Positions 1 to 6,978 of a stretch of 12,668 nucleotides of DNA are shown one piece after another. The notes below the pieces were generated by a model. That model saw only the letters and a list, made by a program, of their open reading frames with translations, was not told where the DNA came from and ran no database searches. The DNA is from Mariprofundaceae bacterium. Its GTDB lineage: Bacteria > Pseudomonadota > Zetaproteobacteria > Mariprofundales > Mariprofundaceae. A program made the translations under genes and the position numbers. The stretch spans positions 1 to 12,668 of the forward strand of contig JALVTX010000021.1 of assembly GCA_027035825.1 (NCBI GenBank), in the 5' to 3' direction. Every line of letters starts with the position of its first letter. Positions within the stretch are counted from its first letter, which is position 1.

Positions 1-190
1 TTTTTCAGTGCTTAGAGGCAAACACAGAATAACAAACGGAGAACCCCAATCCAACCCCAAGAAGCATTTATCCCTTATATCTCAATGACTTAAAGAACTC
101 ACGCCCGGAAAATGGGGAGAGGTCAGCAGGCTTCGCCATCGGGAGCCGGCTTTGCTAGCGTTCGGCCAGTCCAGACAAGGGGAGCACAGC
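1..190. other. AT-rich non-coding leader upstream of trpS
   Basis: No gene is visible here on either strand. By my count 39 of the first 100 bases are G or C, far below the very GC-rich coding DNA that follows, and the change is abrupt near base 101. The stretch contains two copies of AACCCCAA (42-49 and 53-60). It probably holds the promoter of the trpS-scpA-scpB-rluB group, but I cannot pick out a convincing -35/-10 pair: TATATC at 76-81 is the best -10-like word and has no good -35 partner. No terminator hairpin or T-box-like leader was recognised. Confidence 0.5.
177..184 (+). promoter_or_regulatory. Ribosome binding site setting the trpS TTG start
   Basis: AAGGGGAG lies six bases upstream of an in-frame TTG at 191. 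This spacing favours TTG 191 over the other in-frame TTG codons at 152 and 236, neither of which has a comparable purine-rich site. Confidence 0.6.
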
Positions 191-1234
191 TTGAGCCAAG
201 CCAGTTCATCCGCCACACCATCGTCCGATCAGCCCTTGCGCATCCTTTCGGGCATGCGACCCACCGGCCGCCTGCACCTGGGGCACTTGAAGGGGGTCCT
301 CGAAAACTGGCTGCAACTGCAACAGCGGCACCGCTGCTTCTTCTTCGCCGCCGACTGGCACGCGCTGACCACGGACTACGCCAACCCCGGCATCGTGCGC
401 GCCACGATCTGGGACATGATCGTGGACTGGCTGGCCGTGGGCATCGACCCCGAGCGGGTGGTGCTGTTCATCCAGTCCGAGGTGCCGCAGCACGCCGAGC
501 TGCACCTGCTGTTCTCGTTCATCACACCGCTGCCGTGGCTGGAGCGGGTGCCGACCTACAAGGATCAGATCGAGCAACTGCGCGAAAAGGATCTCGGCAC
601 CTACGGCTTCCTGGGCTATCCGCTGCTCCAGGCGGCGGACATCCTCATCTACCGCGCCGACGCGGTGCCCGTGGGTGAGGATCAGGTGCCGCACGTGGAG
701 CTCACGCGCGAGGTGGCGCGCCGCTTCAACCACCTCTACCGCAAGCCCGGGCAGCCGCTGTTCCCGGAGCCGAAATCGCTGCTCATGCCCGCCTCGAAGA
801 TGCCGGGGCTGGACGGGCGGAAGATGAGCAAGTCCTACGGCAACACCATCGACATCGCCGAGGACTGGAAGACGACCGAGAAGAAGGTGCGCACCATGCC
901 CACCGACCCGGCGCGCGTGCGCCGCGACGACCCCGGCAACCCGGACAACTGCCCCGTCTGGGAGTTCCACCGCATCTACTCCACCGAGGAGGAGCGGGCC
1001 TGGGCGCGCGAGGGCTGCACCACGGCCGGCATCGGCTGCATTGACTGCAAGAACTGCGTGCTGACGCACATGCGCGAGGAGCTGGAGCCCATCCGCGAAC
1101 GGCGGGCGGACATTGCCAGCCGCATGGATGATGTGCGCGACATCGTGCGCGCGGGCAACGAACGGGCCCGGCAGGAGGCCGAGCGCACGATGGAAAAGGT
1201 GCGCCGCACGCTGAAGATGGGCTACCGAGTATGA
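191..1234 (+). CDS. trpS: Tryptophanyl-tRNA synthetase, iron-sulfur type
   Basis: This class I aminoacyl-tRNA synthetase charges tRNA-Trp with tryptophan in the cytoplasm. From TTG 191 the product is 347 aa. The sequence shows SGMRPTGRLHLGH with the HIGH-type motif HLGH at residues 29-32, ADWHALTTDY near 55-63, and KMSKS at 211-215, all typical of TrpRS. Cysteines 254, 276, 283 and 286 have spacing C-x21-C-x6-C-x2-C, with a further Cys at 289. This closely resembles the [4Fe-4S] site known in Thermotoga maritima TrpRS (C-x22-C-x6-C-x2-C), so a cluster near the anticodon-binding region is inferred. The N-terminal 15 residues are Ser/Ala-rich and outside the conserved core. The stop codon overlaps the scpA start (ATGA), so the gene is probably the first of a coupled operon. 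A longer start at TTG 152 (360 aa) is possible but less well supported. Confidence 0.95.
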   Translation: MSQASSSATPSSDQPLRILSGMRPTGRLHLGHLKGVLENWLQLQQRHRCFFFAADWHALTTDYANPGIVRATIWDMIVDWLAVGIDPERVVLFIQSEVPQHAELHLLFSFITPLPWLERVPTYKDQIEQLREKDLGTYGFLGYPLLQAADILIYRADAVPVGEDQVPHVELTREVARRFNHLYRKPGQPLFPEPKSLLMPASKMPGLDGRKMSKSYGNTIDIAEDWKTTEKKVRTMPTDPARVRRDDPGNPDNCPVWEFHRIYSTEEERAWAREGCTTAGIGCIDCKNCVLTHMREELEPIRERRADIASRMDDVRDIVRAGNERARQEAERTMEKVRRTLKMGYRV

Positions 1235-1992
1235 CGTCCGGCATTCCGGCGACCGCGGCGCCTCCCGTCCCGGGAGCAACCGCCTCCGCGCCGGCCATCC
1301 GGCTGGAGCATTTCGAGGGCCCGCTGGACGTGCTGCTGCACCTGATCCGCGAGCAGAAGATGAACATCTTCGACATCCCCATCGCGGAGCTGGCGCGGCA
1401 ATATCACGACATCATCGAGGCGCAACAGCCGCTGAACCTGGAGTTCGCCGGCGATTACCTGGTGATGGCCAGCACGCTGACGCAGATCAAGAGCCGCATG
1501 CTGCTGCCCCGCCCCGAGGTGGACGAAGACGGCGAGCCGGTGGACCCGCGCGCGGAGCTGGTGGCGCAGCTGCTGGCCTACGAGCAATACCGCGCCGCCG
1601 CCGAGGAGCTGGACGCCTTCCCCCGGCTGGGACGCGACGTGTTCGCCCGGCGAATGTTCCCCGAGGCCCGCGAGGTGGAGCGACCGCTGCCCGAGCCCGA
1701 CCTGGATGCGCTCATCGTCGCCTTCCGGCGCGTGCTCCGGCGCGTGGGCGGCGAGGTGCGTCACCGCGTGTTCATGGAGACGATGAGCGTGCGCGAGCAG
1801 ATGACCGTGGTGCTGGAGCGCGTCCGGCGCGGCGGCGCCATGCTGGAGGAACTGCTTGGCAAGCCCACGCGCGAGGCCATCGTCACCACCTTCCTCGCCA
1901 TCCTCGAGCTGTGGCGCAACCGCGCCATCACCGTGGTGCAGAGCGAGTGTTTCGGCGCCATCACCGTGCTGCCCGGCGAGGCCGCCGCGTGA
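1231..1992 (+). CDS. scpA: Segregation and condensation protein A
   Basis: ScpA is the kleisin subunit that bridges the heads of the SMC dimer in the bacterial condensin, with ScpB bound to its middle. The 253-aa product has the family's N-terminal block FEGPLDVLLHLIREQKMNIF (residues 28-47), then YLVMASTLTQIKSRMLLP (76-93), a variable acidic linker, and a C-terminal winged-helix segment around TFLAILELWRNRAITVVQ that in this family contacts SMC. About 22 Ala/Pro-rich residues precede the conserved core. The ATG overlaps the trpS stop as ATGA, and the gene ends in a GTGA overlap with scpB, so translation of the three genes is likely coupled. No smc gene lies in the window. The identification is secure; the exact start rests on the overlap and the absence of a better alternative. 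Confidence 0.95.
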   Translation: MTSGIPATAAPPVPGATASAPAIRLEHFEGPLDVLLHLIREQKMNIFDIPIAELARQYHDIIEAQQPLNLEFAGDYLVMASTLTQIKSRMLLPRPEVDEDGEPVDPRAELVAQLLAYEQYRAAAEELDAFPRLGRDVFARRMFPEAREVERPLPEPDLDALIVAFRRVLRRVGGEVRHRVFMETMSVREQMTVVLERVRRGGAMLEELLGKPTREAIVTTFLAILELWRNRAITVVQSECFGAITVLPGEAAA

Positions 1993-2618
1993 ACCTGGAC
2001 GCGCGCATCGAGGCGCTGATCTTCGCCAGCGACGAGCCGCTTTCCATCGCGCGGCTGCGGGCGCTCCTGGGCGAGGATGTGCGCTCGGCGGACATCCGCG
2101 AGGCGCTGGCGCGGCTCCAGGCAGCCTATGCCGAGCGCGGCATCCGGCTGGTGGAGGTGGCCGGCGGCTGGCAGTTCCGCAGCGCGCCCGAATGCGCCGA
2201 CATCGTCCACCAGCTCTGGCAGACCCGGCCGCCGAAACTCTCCCGCTCGATGCTGGAAACCCTCGCCATCATCGCCTACCGCCAGCCCGTCACCCGCGCC
2301 GAGATCGAGGCGCTGCGCGGCGTGCGGGTGTCCAGCTCGATGATGTCCGCCCTGCAGGAGCGCGGCTGGGTCAAGGTGCTGGGGCGCAAGGAGGTGCCCG
2401 GCCGACCGCACCTGTATGGCACGAGCAAGGCGTTCCTGGTGGACTTCGGCCTGAACTCGCTGGCCGACCTGCCGGAGATCACCGAGCTCGTGGATCAGGA
2501 AGACATTGCCGCCGCCGAGGCAGGCATCGAAGCCGAACTTGAAGAAACCGAAGCGACGCACGCCGAAACGACCGCGGAAGCCGCGACCCCGAGCGAAGAC
2601 CAGCCCGCCAGCGCCTGA
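1989..2618 (+). CDS. scpB: Segregation and condensation protein B
   Basis: ScpB is a winged-helix protein that dimerises and binds the kleisin ScpA within the SMC condensin complex, which compacts and segregates the chromosome. The GTG start at 1989 overlaps the scpA stop (GTGA) and gives 209 aa, beginning close to the family's usual start. Conserved blocks seen are LETLAIIAYRQPVTRAEIEA (residues 89-108) and GRKEVPGRPHLYGT followed by FLVDFGLNSLADLP (about 142-172). The last 37 residues form an acidic, Ala/Thr-rich tail: I count ten Asp/Glu and no Lys/Arg from residue 173 on. The DNA encoding that tail also appears to encode the basic N-terminus of RluB in another frame. An open frame continues upstream to 1911 but would overlap scpA extensively and is not needed. 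Confidence 0.94.
   Translation: MNLDARIEALIFASDEPLSIARLRALLGEDVRSADIREALARLQAAYAERGIRLVEVAGGWQFRSAPECADIVHQLWQTRPPKLSRSMLETLAIIAYRQPVTRAEIEALRGVRVSSSMMSALQERGWVKVLGRKEVPGRPHLYGTSKAFLVDFGLNSLADLPEITELVDQEDIAAAEAGIEAELEETEATHAETTAEAATPSEDQPASA
2497..2502 (+). promoter_or_regulatory. Ribosome binding site for the rluB TTG start inside scpB
   Basis: AGGAAG sits just before the TTG at 2506, with five bases between AGGA and the start codon. It supports initiation of rluB inside the 3' end of scpB. A second Shine-Dalgarno-like word, GGAGGA near 2629-2634, lies after the scpB stop but has no ATG, GTG or TTG behind it in the rluB frame. Confidence 0.4.
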
Positions 2619-3354
2619 GGCCGCGTCCGGAGGAACAGGCGAGCGGCTGAACCGCCACCTGGCCCGCTGCGGCGTTGGCTCCCGGCGGGAGGCCGACCGC
2701 CTGATCGCCGCGGGTCGCGTCGCCGTCAATGGCGAAACGGTGGCCGACATGGGCCGCCGCGTGGGGCCGAATGACGAGGTGCGCGTGGACGGGCGCATCG
2801 TGCGGCCGGCAACGGAACACGTCTACCTGCTCTACCACAAGCCACGCGGGCTGATGTGCGCCCGCCGCGACCCCAGGGGACGGCCGCTGATCTACGATGC
2901 GCTGGACGTCCCCGCCCACGTACAGTCCGTCGGCCGCCTGGACATGGACAGCGAGGGACTGCTGCTGCTCACCAGCGACGGCGCGCTGGCCCGGGCGCTC
3001 ACCAGGCCGGGCGCGGCGCTGCCCCGCACCTACCGCGTGCGCGTCACCGGTCACCTGGACGAGGACGATCTCCAGACCCTGAAGCACGGCGGCGAATCCA
3101 TCGGCCGGGGCGAGCTCAGCGACCCTTGGGACGTGGTCGTGGACGCGGAAACCCACCACCATGCCTGGCTCACCATCACCATCCGGCGCGGACGCTGGCG
3201 CGAGGTGCGCCGCACGCTGGCCGCCCGCGGCCACCAGGTGCGCCGGCTCATTCGCGTGGCCTTCGGCCCCCTGCGGCTGGGCGAGCTGGCGCCCGGCGAG
3301 ACGCGCCCGCTCACCAGCCGGGAGCTGCGTCAACTGAAACGCTGGCTGGACTAA
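2506..3354 (+). CDS. rluB: 23S rRNA pseudouridine synthase, RluB-like
   Basis: RluB converts one uridine of 23S rRNA (U2605 in E. coli) to pseudouridine near the peptidyl-transferase centre. From TTG 2506 the protein is 282 aa. Residues 1-38 form a basic tail with fourteen Lys/Arg. An S4 RNA-binding domain follows at about 47-82 (ERLNRHLARCGVGSRREAD). The synthase domain carries GRLDMDSEGLLLLTSDG, with the catalytic Asp at residue 146, and a C-terminal block WREVRRTLAARGHQVRRLIR. The RsuA/RluB/RluE/RluF family is certain; RluB is preferred because the gene follows scpB, a common arrangement. The gene overlaps scpB by 113 bases in a different frame. A TTG at 2539 is an alternative start, and no ATG or GTG exists before the S4 domain, so some overlap seems unavoidable unless a rare codon is used. 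Confidence 0.9.
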   Translation: MPPPRQASKPNLKKPKRRTPKRPRKPRPRAKTSPPAPEAASGGTGERLNRHLARCGVGSRREADRLIAAGRVAVNGETVADMGRRVGPNDEVRVDGRIVRPATEHVYLLYHKPRGLMCARRDPRGRPLIYDALDVPAHVQSVGRLDMDSEGLLLLTSDGALARALTRPGAALPRTYRVRVTGHLDEDDLQTLKHGGESIGRGELSDPWDVVVDAETHHHAWLTITIRRGRWREVRRTLAARGHQVRRLIRVAFGPLRLGELAPGETRPLTSRELRQLKRWLD

Positions 3355-3423
3355 CGTCCGCCCGTTTCCTTTTCTTTCCGGGGCGTTGCGGCTACGGTTG
3401 GCGCCTTGGGGAACGAATGGGGG

Positions 3424-3428
3424 AAGGA
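3424..3428 (+). promoter_or_regulatory. Ribosome binding site of the DNA glycosylase gene
   Basis: AAGGA lies seven bases before ATG 3436. It decides in favour of this ATG over the in-frame TTG at 3406, which has no purine-rich site in front of it. Confidence 0.6.
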
Positions 3429-3435
3429 TGGCGGC

Positions 3436-4188
3436 ATGACGGCGTTCCGCGGCGCGGATCTGATGACGATCTACCAGCAACTGATGCGGGCTTACGGCCC
3501 GCAGGGCTGGTGGCCGGCCGATTCGCCGTTCGAGGTCATGGTCGGGGCGGTGCTCACCCAGAACACGCGCTGGGAGAACGTGGAAATGGCCATCGCGCGG
3601 CTGAAGGACGCGGACATGCTGGATGCCGGGCGCATCGCCGCCTGCGACGACGAAACCCTGGCCGATTGCATCCGCCCCGCCGGCTTCTTCCGCCAGAAAA
3701 CCCGCTACCTGAAGGTGCTGGCCCGATTCTGCGCCGAGGCGGGTGATATGACGCGCCTGCGCCGGCAGCCGGCCACGCTGCTGCGCCGCTGGCTGCTGGC
3801 GCTGACCGGCATCGGCCCCGAGACGGCCGACTCCATCCTGCTGTATGCGCTGGACAAGCCGGTGTTCGTGGTGGACGCCTACACGCGCCGCATCTTCCAT
3901 CGCCTGGGTCACCTGCCGGCGCAGGCCGGCTACGATGAAACCCAGCGCCACTTCCACAACCGTCTGCCGCACAGCCTGCCGCTGTTCCAGGAATATCACG
4001 CGCTGATTGTCGCCCACGCCAAGCGCCACTGCCGCGCCAGGCCCGCTTGCGAAGGCTGCCCGCTGCAAACGGCATGCGCCCATGCCGCGCGCGCCGGCGC
4101 GGATGTCCTTGAGCCCGGTTGCGGGGCTGGTTGCGGCGATGAACGGCCCGCGCAAGCATCGGCGCATGTGGAGCAAGCCGCCGATTGA
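3436..4188 (+). CDS. Endonuclease III-superfamily DNA glycosylase, probably alkylpurine-type
   Basis: This 250-aa protein belongs to the helix-hairpin-helix (HhH-GPD) DNA glycosylases of base excision repair. Visible features are GAVLTQNTRWENVE (residues 37-50), the hairpin LTGIGPETADSILLYA (123-138), the catalytic Asp147 in VVDAYTRRI, and four cysteines (199, 205, 208, 214) spaced C-x5-C-x2-C-x5-C, one residue shorter than the usual endonuclease III cluster loop. The hairpin position occupied by the lyase Lys in endonuclease III (GVGRKTA) is Glu129 here. That substitution and YGPQGWWPADSPFEVMVGAVLTQ-type N-terminal wording resemble the MagIII/HP0602-like 3-methyladenine glycosylases, so a monofunctional alkylbase glycosylase is inferred rather than true Nth. 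The start is set by the AAGGA site. A 36-residue unconserved tail follows the last cluster Cys, and its end overlaps uvrC by 23 bases. Confidence 0.88.
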   Translation: MTAFRGADLMTIYQQLMRAYGPQGWWPADSPFEVMVGAVLTQNTRWENVEMAIARLKDADMLDAGRIAACDDETLADCIRPAGFFRQKTRYLKVLARFCAEAGDMTRLRRQPATLLRRWLLALTGIGPETADSILLYALDKPVFVVDAYTRRIFHRLGHLPAQAGYDETQRHFHNRLPHSLPLFQEYHALIVAHAKRHCRARPACEGCPLQTACAHAARAGADVLEPGCGAGCGDERPAQASAHVEQAAD

Positions 4189-5971
4189 CCTTTCGACCCT
4201 GCCGCGCGAACCGGGGGTCTATCGCATGCTGGATGACAAACACGCCGTGCTCTACGTGGGCAAGGCGCGCAACCTGCGCAAGCGCGTGTCCAGCTATTTC
4301 CAGCGCCGGCCGGAATCGCCGCGCACGCAGGCGATGGTGCGGCAGGTGCGGGACATCCACTTCAGCGTCACCGCCTCGGAGGCCGAGGCGCTGGTGCTGG
4401 AGCACAACCTCATCAAGCAGCTCAAGCCGCGCTACAACGTGCTGCTCAAGGACGCCAAGTCCTACCCCTACATCCTGCTCACCGAGGAGGAGTTCCCGCG
4501 CCTGCGCTTCTATCGCGGCGACCGCCGCGCCCCGGGGCGCTATTTCGGCCCCTTCCCGAACGCCGGCGCGGTGCACGAAACCCTGCACCAGATGCAGCAG
4601 GCCTTTCGCCTGCGCGACTGCGAGGACTCGGTGTTCCGCAACCGCACCCGCCCCTGCCTGCAATACCAGATCGGCCGCTGCACCGCGCCCTGCTGCGGCC
4701 TGGTGTCGCGGGAGGAATACGCGCGGCAGGCGGCCGACGCCGAGGCGTTCCTGAAGGGCGAAAACACGGCGCTGATCCGCGACTGGGAGCGGCGCATGCA
4801 ACAGGCCGCGGCGCGCCAGGATTTCGAGCAGGCCGCCGTGCTGCGCGACCGCATCCGCGCGCTCCGGCTGGTGCTGGCACCGTCGGAATCGGCCAGCCGC
4901 CTGCCGGCAGACGCCGACGCGGTGGCCGTGGCCCGGGCGGGGCTTGCGGCCTGCGTCTGCCTCGGCATCCGGCGCGGCGGACGCGATCTCGGCGTGCACT
5001 ACGTGCGCGTGCGCCAGCTCGCCGATGCCAGCGACGACGAAATCCTGCAAGGCTTCTTCGCCGGTCACTACCGGCAGGAGCCGCCGCCGCGTCACCTGCT
5101 GGTGGAGGCCGACGCGCAAGCGCGCGAAGCGCTGGAACACACGCTGAAGCTGCTGCACCCGGACAATCCCGTGCGCCTTGCGCATCCGGCGCGCGGAGAC
5201 AAGCGCCAGTGGCTGGATCGCGTGCGCGCAAGCGGCGAGCAGTGGCTGGCCAGCCGCGCCCCCGGCGATGCGCGCCCGGCATTCGCGGCGCTGGCCGATC
5301 TTCTGGGACTGGAAGCCGTGCCCGAGCGCATCGCCGCCGTGGACAACGCCCACTTGGGCGGCAAGCAGATGGTGGCGGCCGTGGTGCACGCCACGCCCGA
5401 GGGCCCGGACAAGGCGAACTACCGCCACTACCGGCTGGACGGCGTGCCGGCAGGCGACGACTACGCGGCGATGCGGGCCGTGCTCGCGCGCCTGTTTCGC
5501 GCCATCGGCGAGGGGTCTGCGCCCAGGCCGGACGTGTTGTTCATCGACGGGGGGAAGGGCCAGCTCGCCGTGGCCCGCGAATGCGCCGCCGCAGCGGGCT
5601 TGGACGGGCTGCGGCTGATCGGCGTGGCCAAGGGGCGCGCGCGCAAGGTGGGCGAGGAAACGCTGTGGCCGGCCTGGATGGAGGCGCCCATCCGGCCCGG
5701 CCGGGATTCGCCGGCGCTGATGCTCGTCGCCCGCGTGCGCGACGAGGCGCATCGCTTCGCCGGCCAATACATGCGCAAACGCAAGAAGCAGAGCATGTTC
5801 TCCTCGGCGCTGGAAGGGATTCCGGGCATCGGGCCATCGCGCCGCGCGGCGCTCTTGCGCCACTTCGGCGGCATCGAGGGCGTCAAGAAGGCCAGCCGCG
5901 AGGAACTGGCGCGCGCGCCCGGCATCTCGGCCATCTATGCCGAGCGCATCTTCCGCGCCCTGCATCGCTGA
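4166..5971 (+). CDS. uvrC: Excinuclease ABC subunit C
   Basis: UvrC makes both incisions around a lesion marked by UvrA-UvrB in nucleotide excision repair. The 601-aa product has an N-terminal GIY-YIG nuclease domain (PGVY at 16-19, LYVGKARNLRKR at 29-40, Glu79), then cysteines 152, 164, 172 and 176 with spacing x11, x7, x3, matching the Fe-S ligands reported for E. coli UvrC. A UVR motif for UvrB binding follows (DFEQAAVLRDRIRAL, about 219-233). The RNase H-like nuclease domain keeps Asp393, Asp432, Asp461 (DGGKGQL) and His529, which line up with the E. coli catalytic residues. The C-terminus has tandem HhH motifs (GIPGIGPSRRAALL, APGISAIYAERI). ATG 4166 places PGVY at the usual distance; ATG 4139 (610 aa) is possible, and neither has a strong Shine-Dalgarno site. 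It overlaps the glycosylase gene, linking two repair genes. Confidence 0.96.
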   Translation: MWSKPPIDLSTLPREPGVYRMLDDKHAVLYVGKARNLRKRVSSYFQRRPESPRTQAMVRQVRDIHFSVTASEAEALVLEHNLIKQLKPRYNVLLKDAKSYPYILLTEEEFPRLRFYRGDRRAPGRYFGPFPNAGAVHETLHQMQQAFRLRDCEDSVFRNRTRPCLQYQIGRCTAPCCGLVSREEYARQAADAEAFLKGENTALIRDWERRMQQAAARQDFEQAAVLRDRIRALRLVLAPSESASRLPADADAVAVARAGLAACVCLGIRRGGRDLGVHYVRVRQLADASDDEILQGFFAGHYRQEPPPRHLLVEADAQAREALEHTLKLLHPDNPVRLAHPARGDKRQWLDRVRASGEQWLASRAPGDARPAFAALADLLGLEAVPERIAAVDNAHLGGKQMVAAVVHATPEGPDKANYRHYRLDGVPAGDDYAAMRAVLARLFRAIGEGSAPRPDVLFIDGGKGQLAVARECAAAAGLDGLRLIGVAKGRARKVGEETLWPAWMEAPIRPGRDSPALMLVARVRDEAHRFAGQYMRKRKKQSMFSSALEGIPGIGPSRRAALLRHFGGIEGVKKASREELARAPGISAIYAERIFRALHR

Positions 5972-5987
5972 AGCGAAAACCTCGGGA

Positions 5988-6030
5988 CTTTCCTTACCTT
6001 CCTTGGTGAGCCTGGTGTCTTGGTGGTTTC
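5988..6030 (-). repeat. Short intergenic CACCARG repeat
   Basis: The gap between the convergent uvrC and fmt genes contains, on the minus strand, three near-identical units CACCAAG, CACCAGG and CACCAAG with start-to-start spacing of 8 and 9 bases, followed by GGAAGGTAAGGAAAG. I see no terminator-like hairpin with a T run on either strand in this 65-base gap. The units resemble CAC-AAG style repeats that I recall seeing between genes in many bacterial genomes, but that comparison is from memory and untested. One further CCACCAAGA occurs on the minus strand in the priA-def gap. Confidence 0.4.
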
Positions 6031-6036
6031 AAAAGC

Positions 6037-6978
6037 TCAGGAAAACCGCGCGCCCGCCGGCAAATCATGGCCGCGCAGAAAATCCGCCGCCGCCATCGGC
6101 TTGCGCCCCTCGGGCTGCACCTCGGTCAGCTCGTAGCGGCCTTCGCCGCAATCCACGATCAGGCGACCGTCGCCTCCGTGAACCGATCCGGGCGCGTCCT
6201 TGGGTACATCGTCCAGCACGCGTCCCGCGAGCAGCTTCAGCCACCGCCCATCCAGCCGCGCGCGGGCGCCCGGCCGGGGCGCGAAACAGCGCACCACCCT
6301 GTCCACGGCGCGGGCGGATTGCGTCCAGTCCGGCACGCGGTCGGCCGCGGTGAGCTTGGCCGCGTAGGTGGCGCGGGTCTCGTCCTGCGGCTGGGGAACA
6401 AGAGACCCATCCACGATGCCGGGCAACGTCTCCACCAGCAGCCCGGCGCTCATCTCCGCCAGCGCCTCGCGTAGCATGGCGCCCGTTATCCGCGCATCCA
6501 GCGGCATGCGCCGCATCGCATAGACGCCACCGGTGTCCAGCCCCTCCTCCATGCGCATGATGGACACGCCCGTTTCAGCATCGCCGGCCAGGAGCGCCCG
6601 CTCGATGGGCGCGGCGCCGCGCCAGCGCGGCAACAGCGAGGCGTGCGCGTTCACCGGCGCCACGCGGGGCGCATCCAGCCACGCGCGCGGCAACAGCATG
6701 CCGAAGGCGACCACCACCAGCAGGTCGGGTTTCAGACCATGCAGCCAGTCCAGGGCCTGGTCATTGCCGCGCAGGCGTTCGGGCGTCAGCACCTCCAGCC
6801 CCGCCTCCAGCGCCAGCTGCTTCACCGGTGAGGGGGCCAGCCGCATGCCGCGGCCGGCCGGCCGATCCGGCTGCGACACCACGCCGACGACGTCCAGCCC
6901 CGGCGCCTCCAGCAACGCCCGCAGGGACGGAACGGCGAACGCCGGCGTGCCGGCGAAGACGATGCGCGACGCGCTCAC
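6037..6978 (-). CDS. fmt: Methionyl-tRNA formyltransferase
   Basis: Fmt transfers a formyl group from 10-formyltetrahydrofolate to Met-tRNA(fMet), producing the initiator for bacterial translation. From GTG 6978 the product is 313 aa, close to E. coli Fmt (315). It shows the N-terminal Rossmann-like start RIVFAGTPAFAVPSL, the folate-site signature VNAHASLLPRWRGAAPIERA with Asn110 and His112, and GLDTG with Asp148, the three family catalytic residues. The C-terminal tRNA-binding OB-fold domain follows (about 210-313). The GTG overlaps the def stop as GTGA, so Def and Fmt are translationally coupled; an open frame extends upstream to 7218 but runs through def and has no family similarity. The gene is the last of the minus-strand run, and no rsmB follows it, unlike in many proteobacteria. 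Confidence 0.96.
   Translation of the reverse strand: MSASRIVFAGTPAFAVPSLRALLEAPGLDVVGVVSQPDRPAGRGMRLAPSPVKQLALEAGLEVLTPERLRGNDQALDWLHGLKPDLLVVVAFGMLLPRAWLDAPRVAPVNAHASLLPRWRGAAPIERALLAGDAETGVSIMRMEEGLDTGGVYAMRRMPLDARITGAMLREALAEMSAGLLVETLPGIVDGSLVPQPQDETRATYAAKLTAADRVPDWTQSARAVDRVVRCFAPRPGARARLDGRWLKLLAGRVLDDVPKDAPGSVHGGDGRLIVDCGEGRYELTEVQPEGRKPMAAADFLRGHDLPAGARFS

Noticed and set aside
206..1279. A 357-codon minus-strand open frame opposite trpS.
   Set aside because: It mirrors trpS, is rich in His, Val and Arg with no motif, and has no plausible start signal.
3355..3435. A pyrimidine-rich stretch with imperfect CGCCCG/CGGGGCG arms after rluB, considered as a terminator.
   Set aside because: The arms do not pair cleanly and no T run follows, so it is not a convincing intrinsic terminator.
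3554..5965. An 803-codon open frame on the minus strand opposite the glycosylase gene and uvrC.
   Set aside because: It crosses the boundary of two well-supported genes, has low-complexity composition and shows no family motif, so it is a shadow of codon bias.
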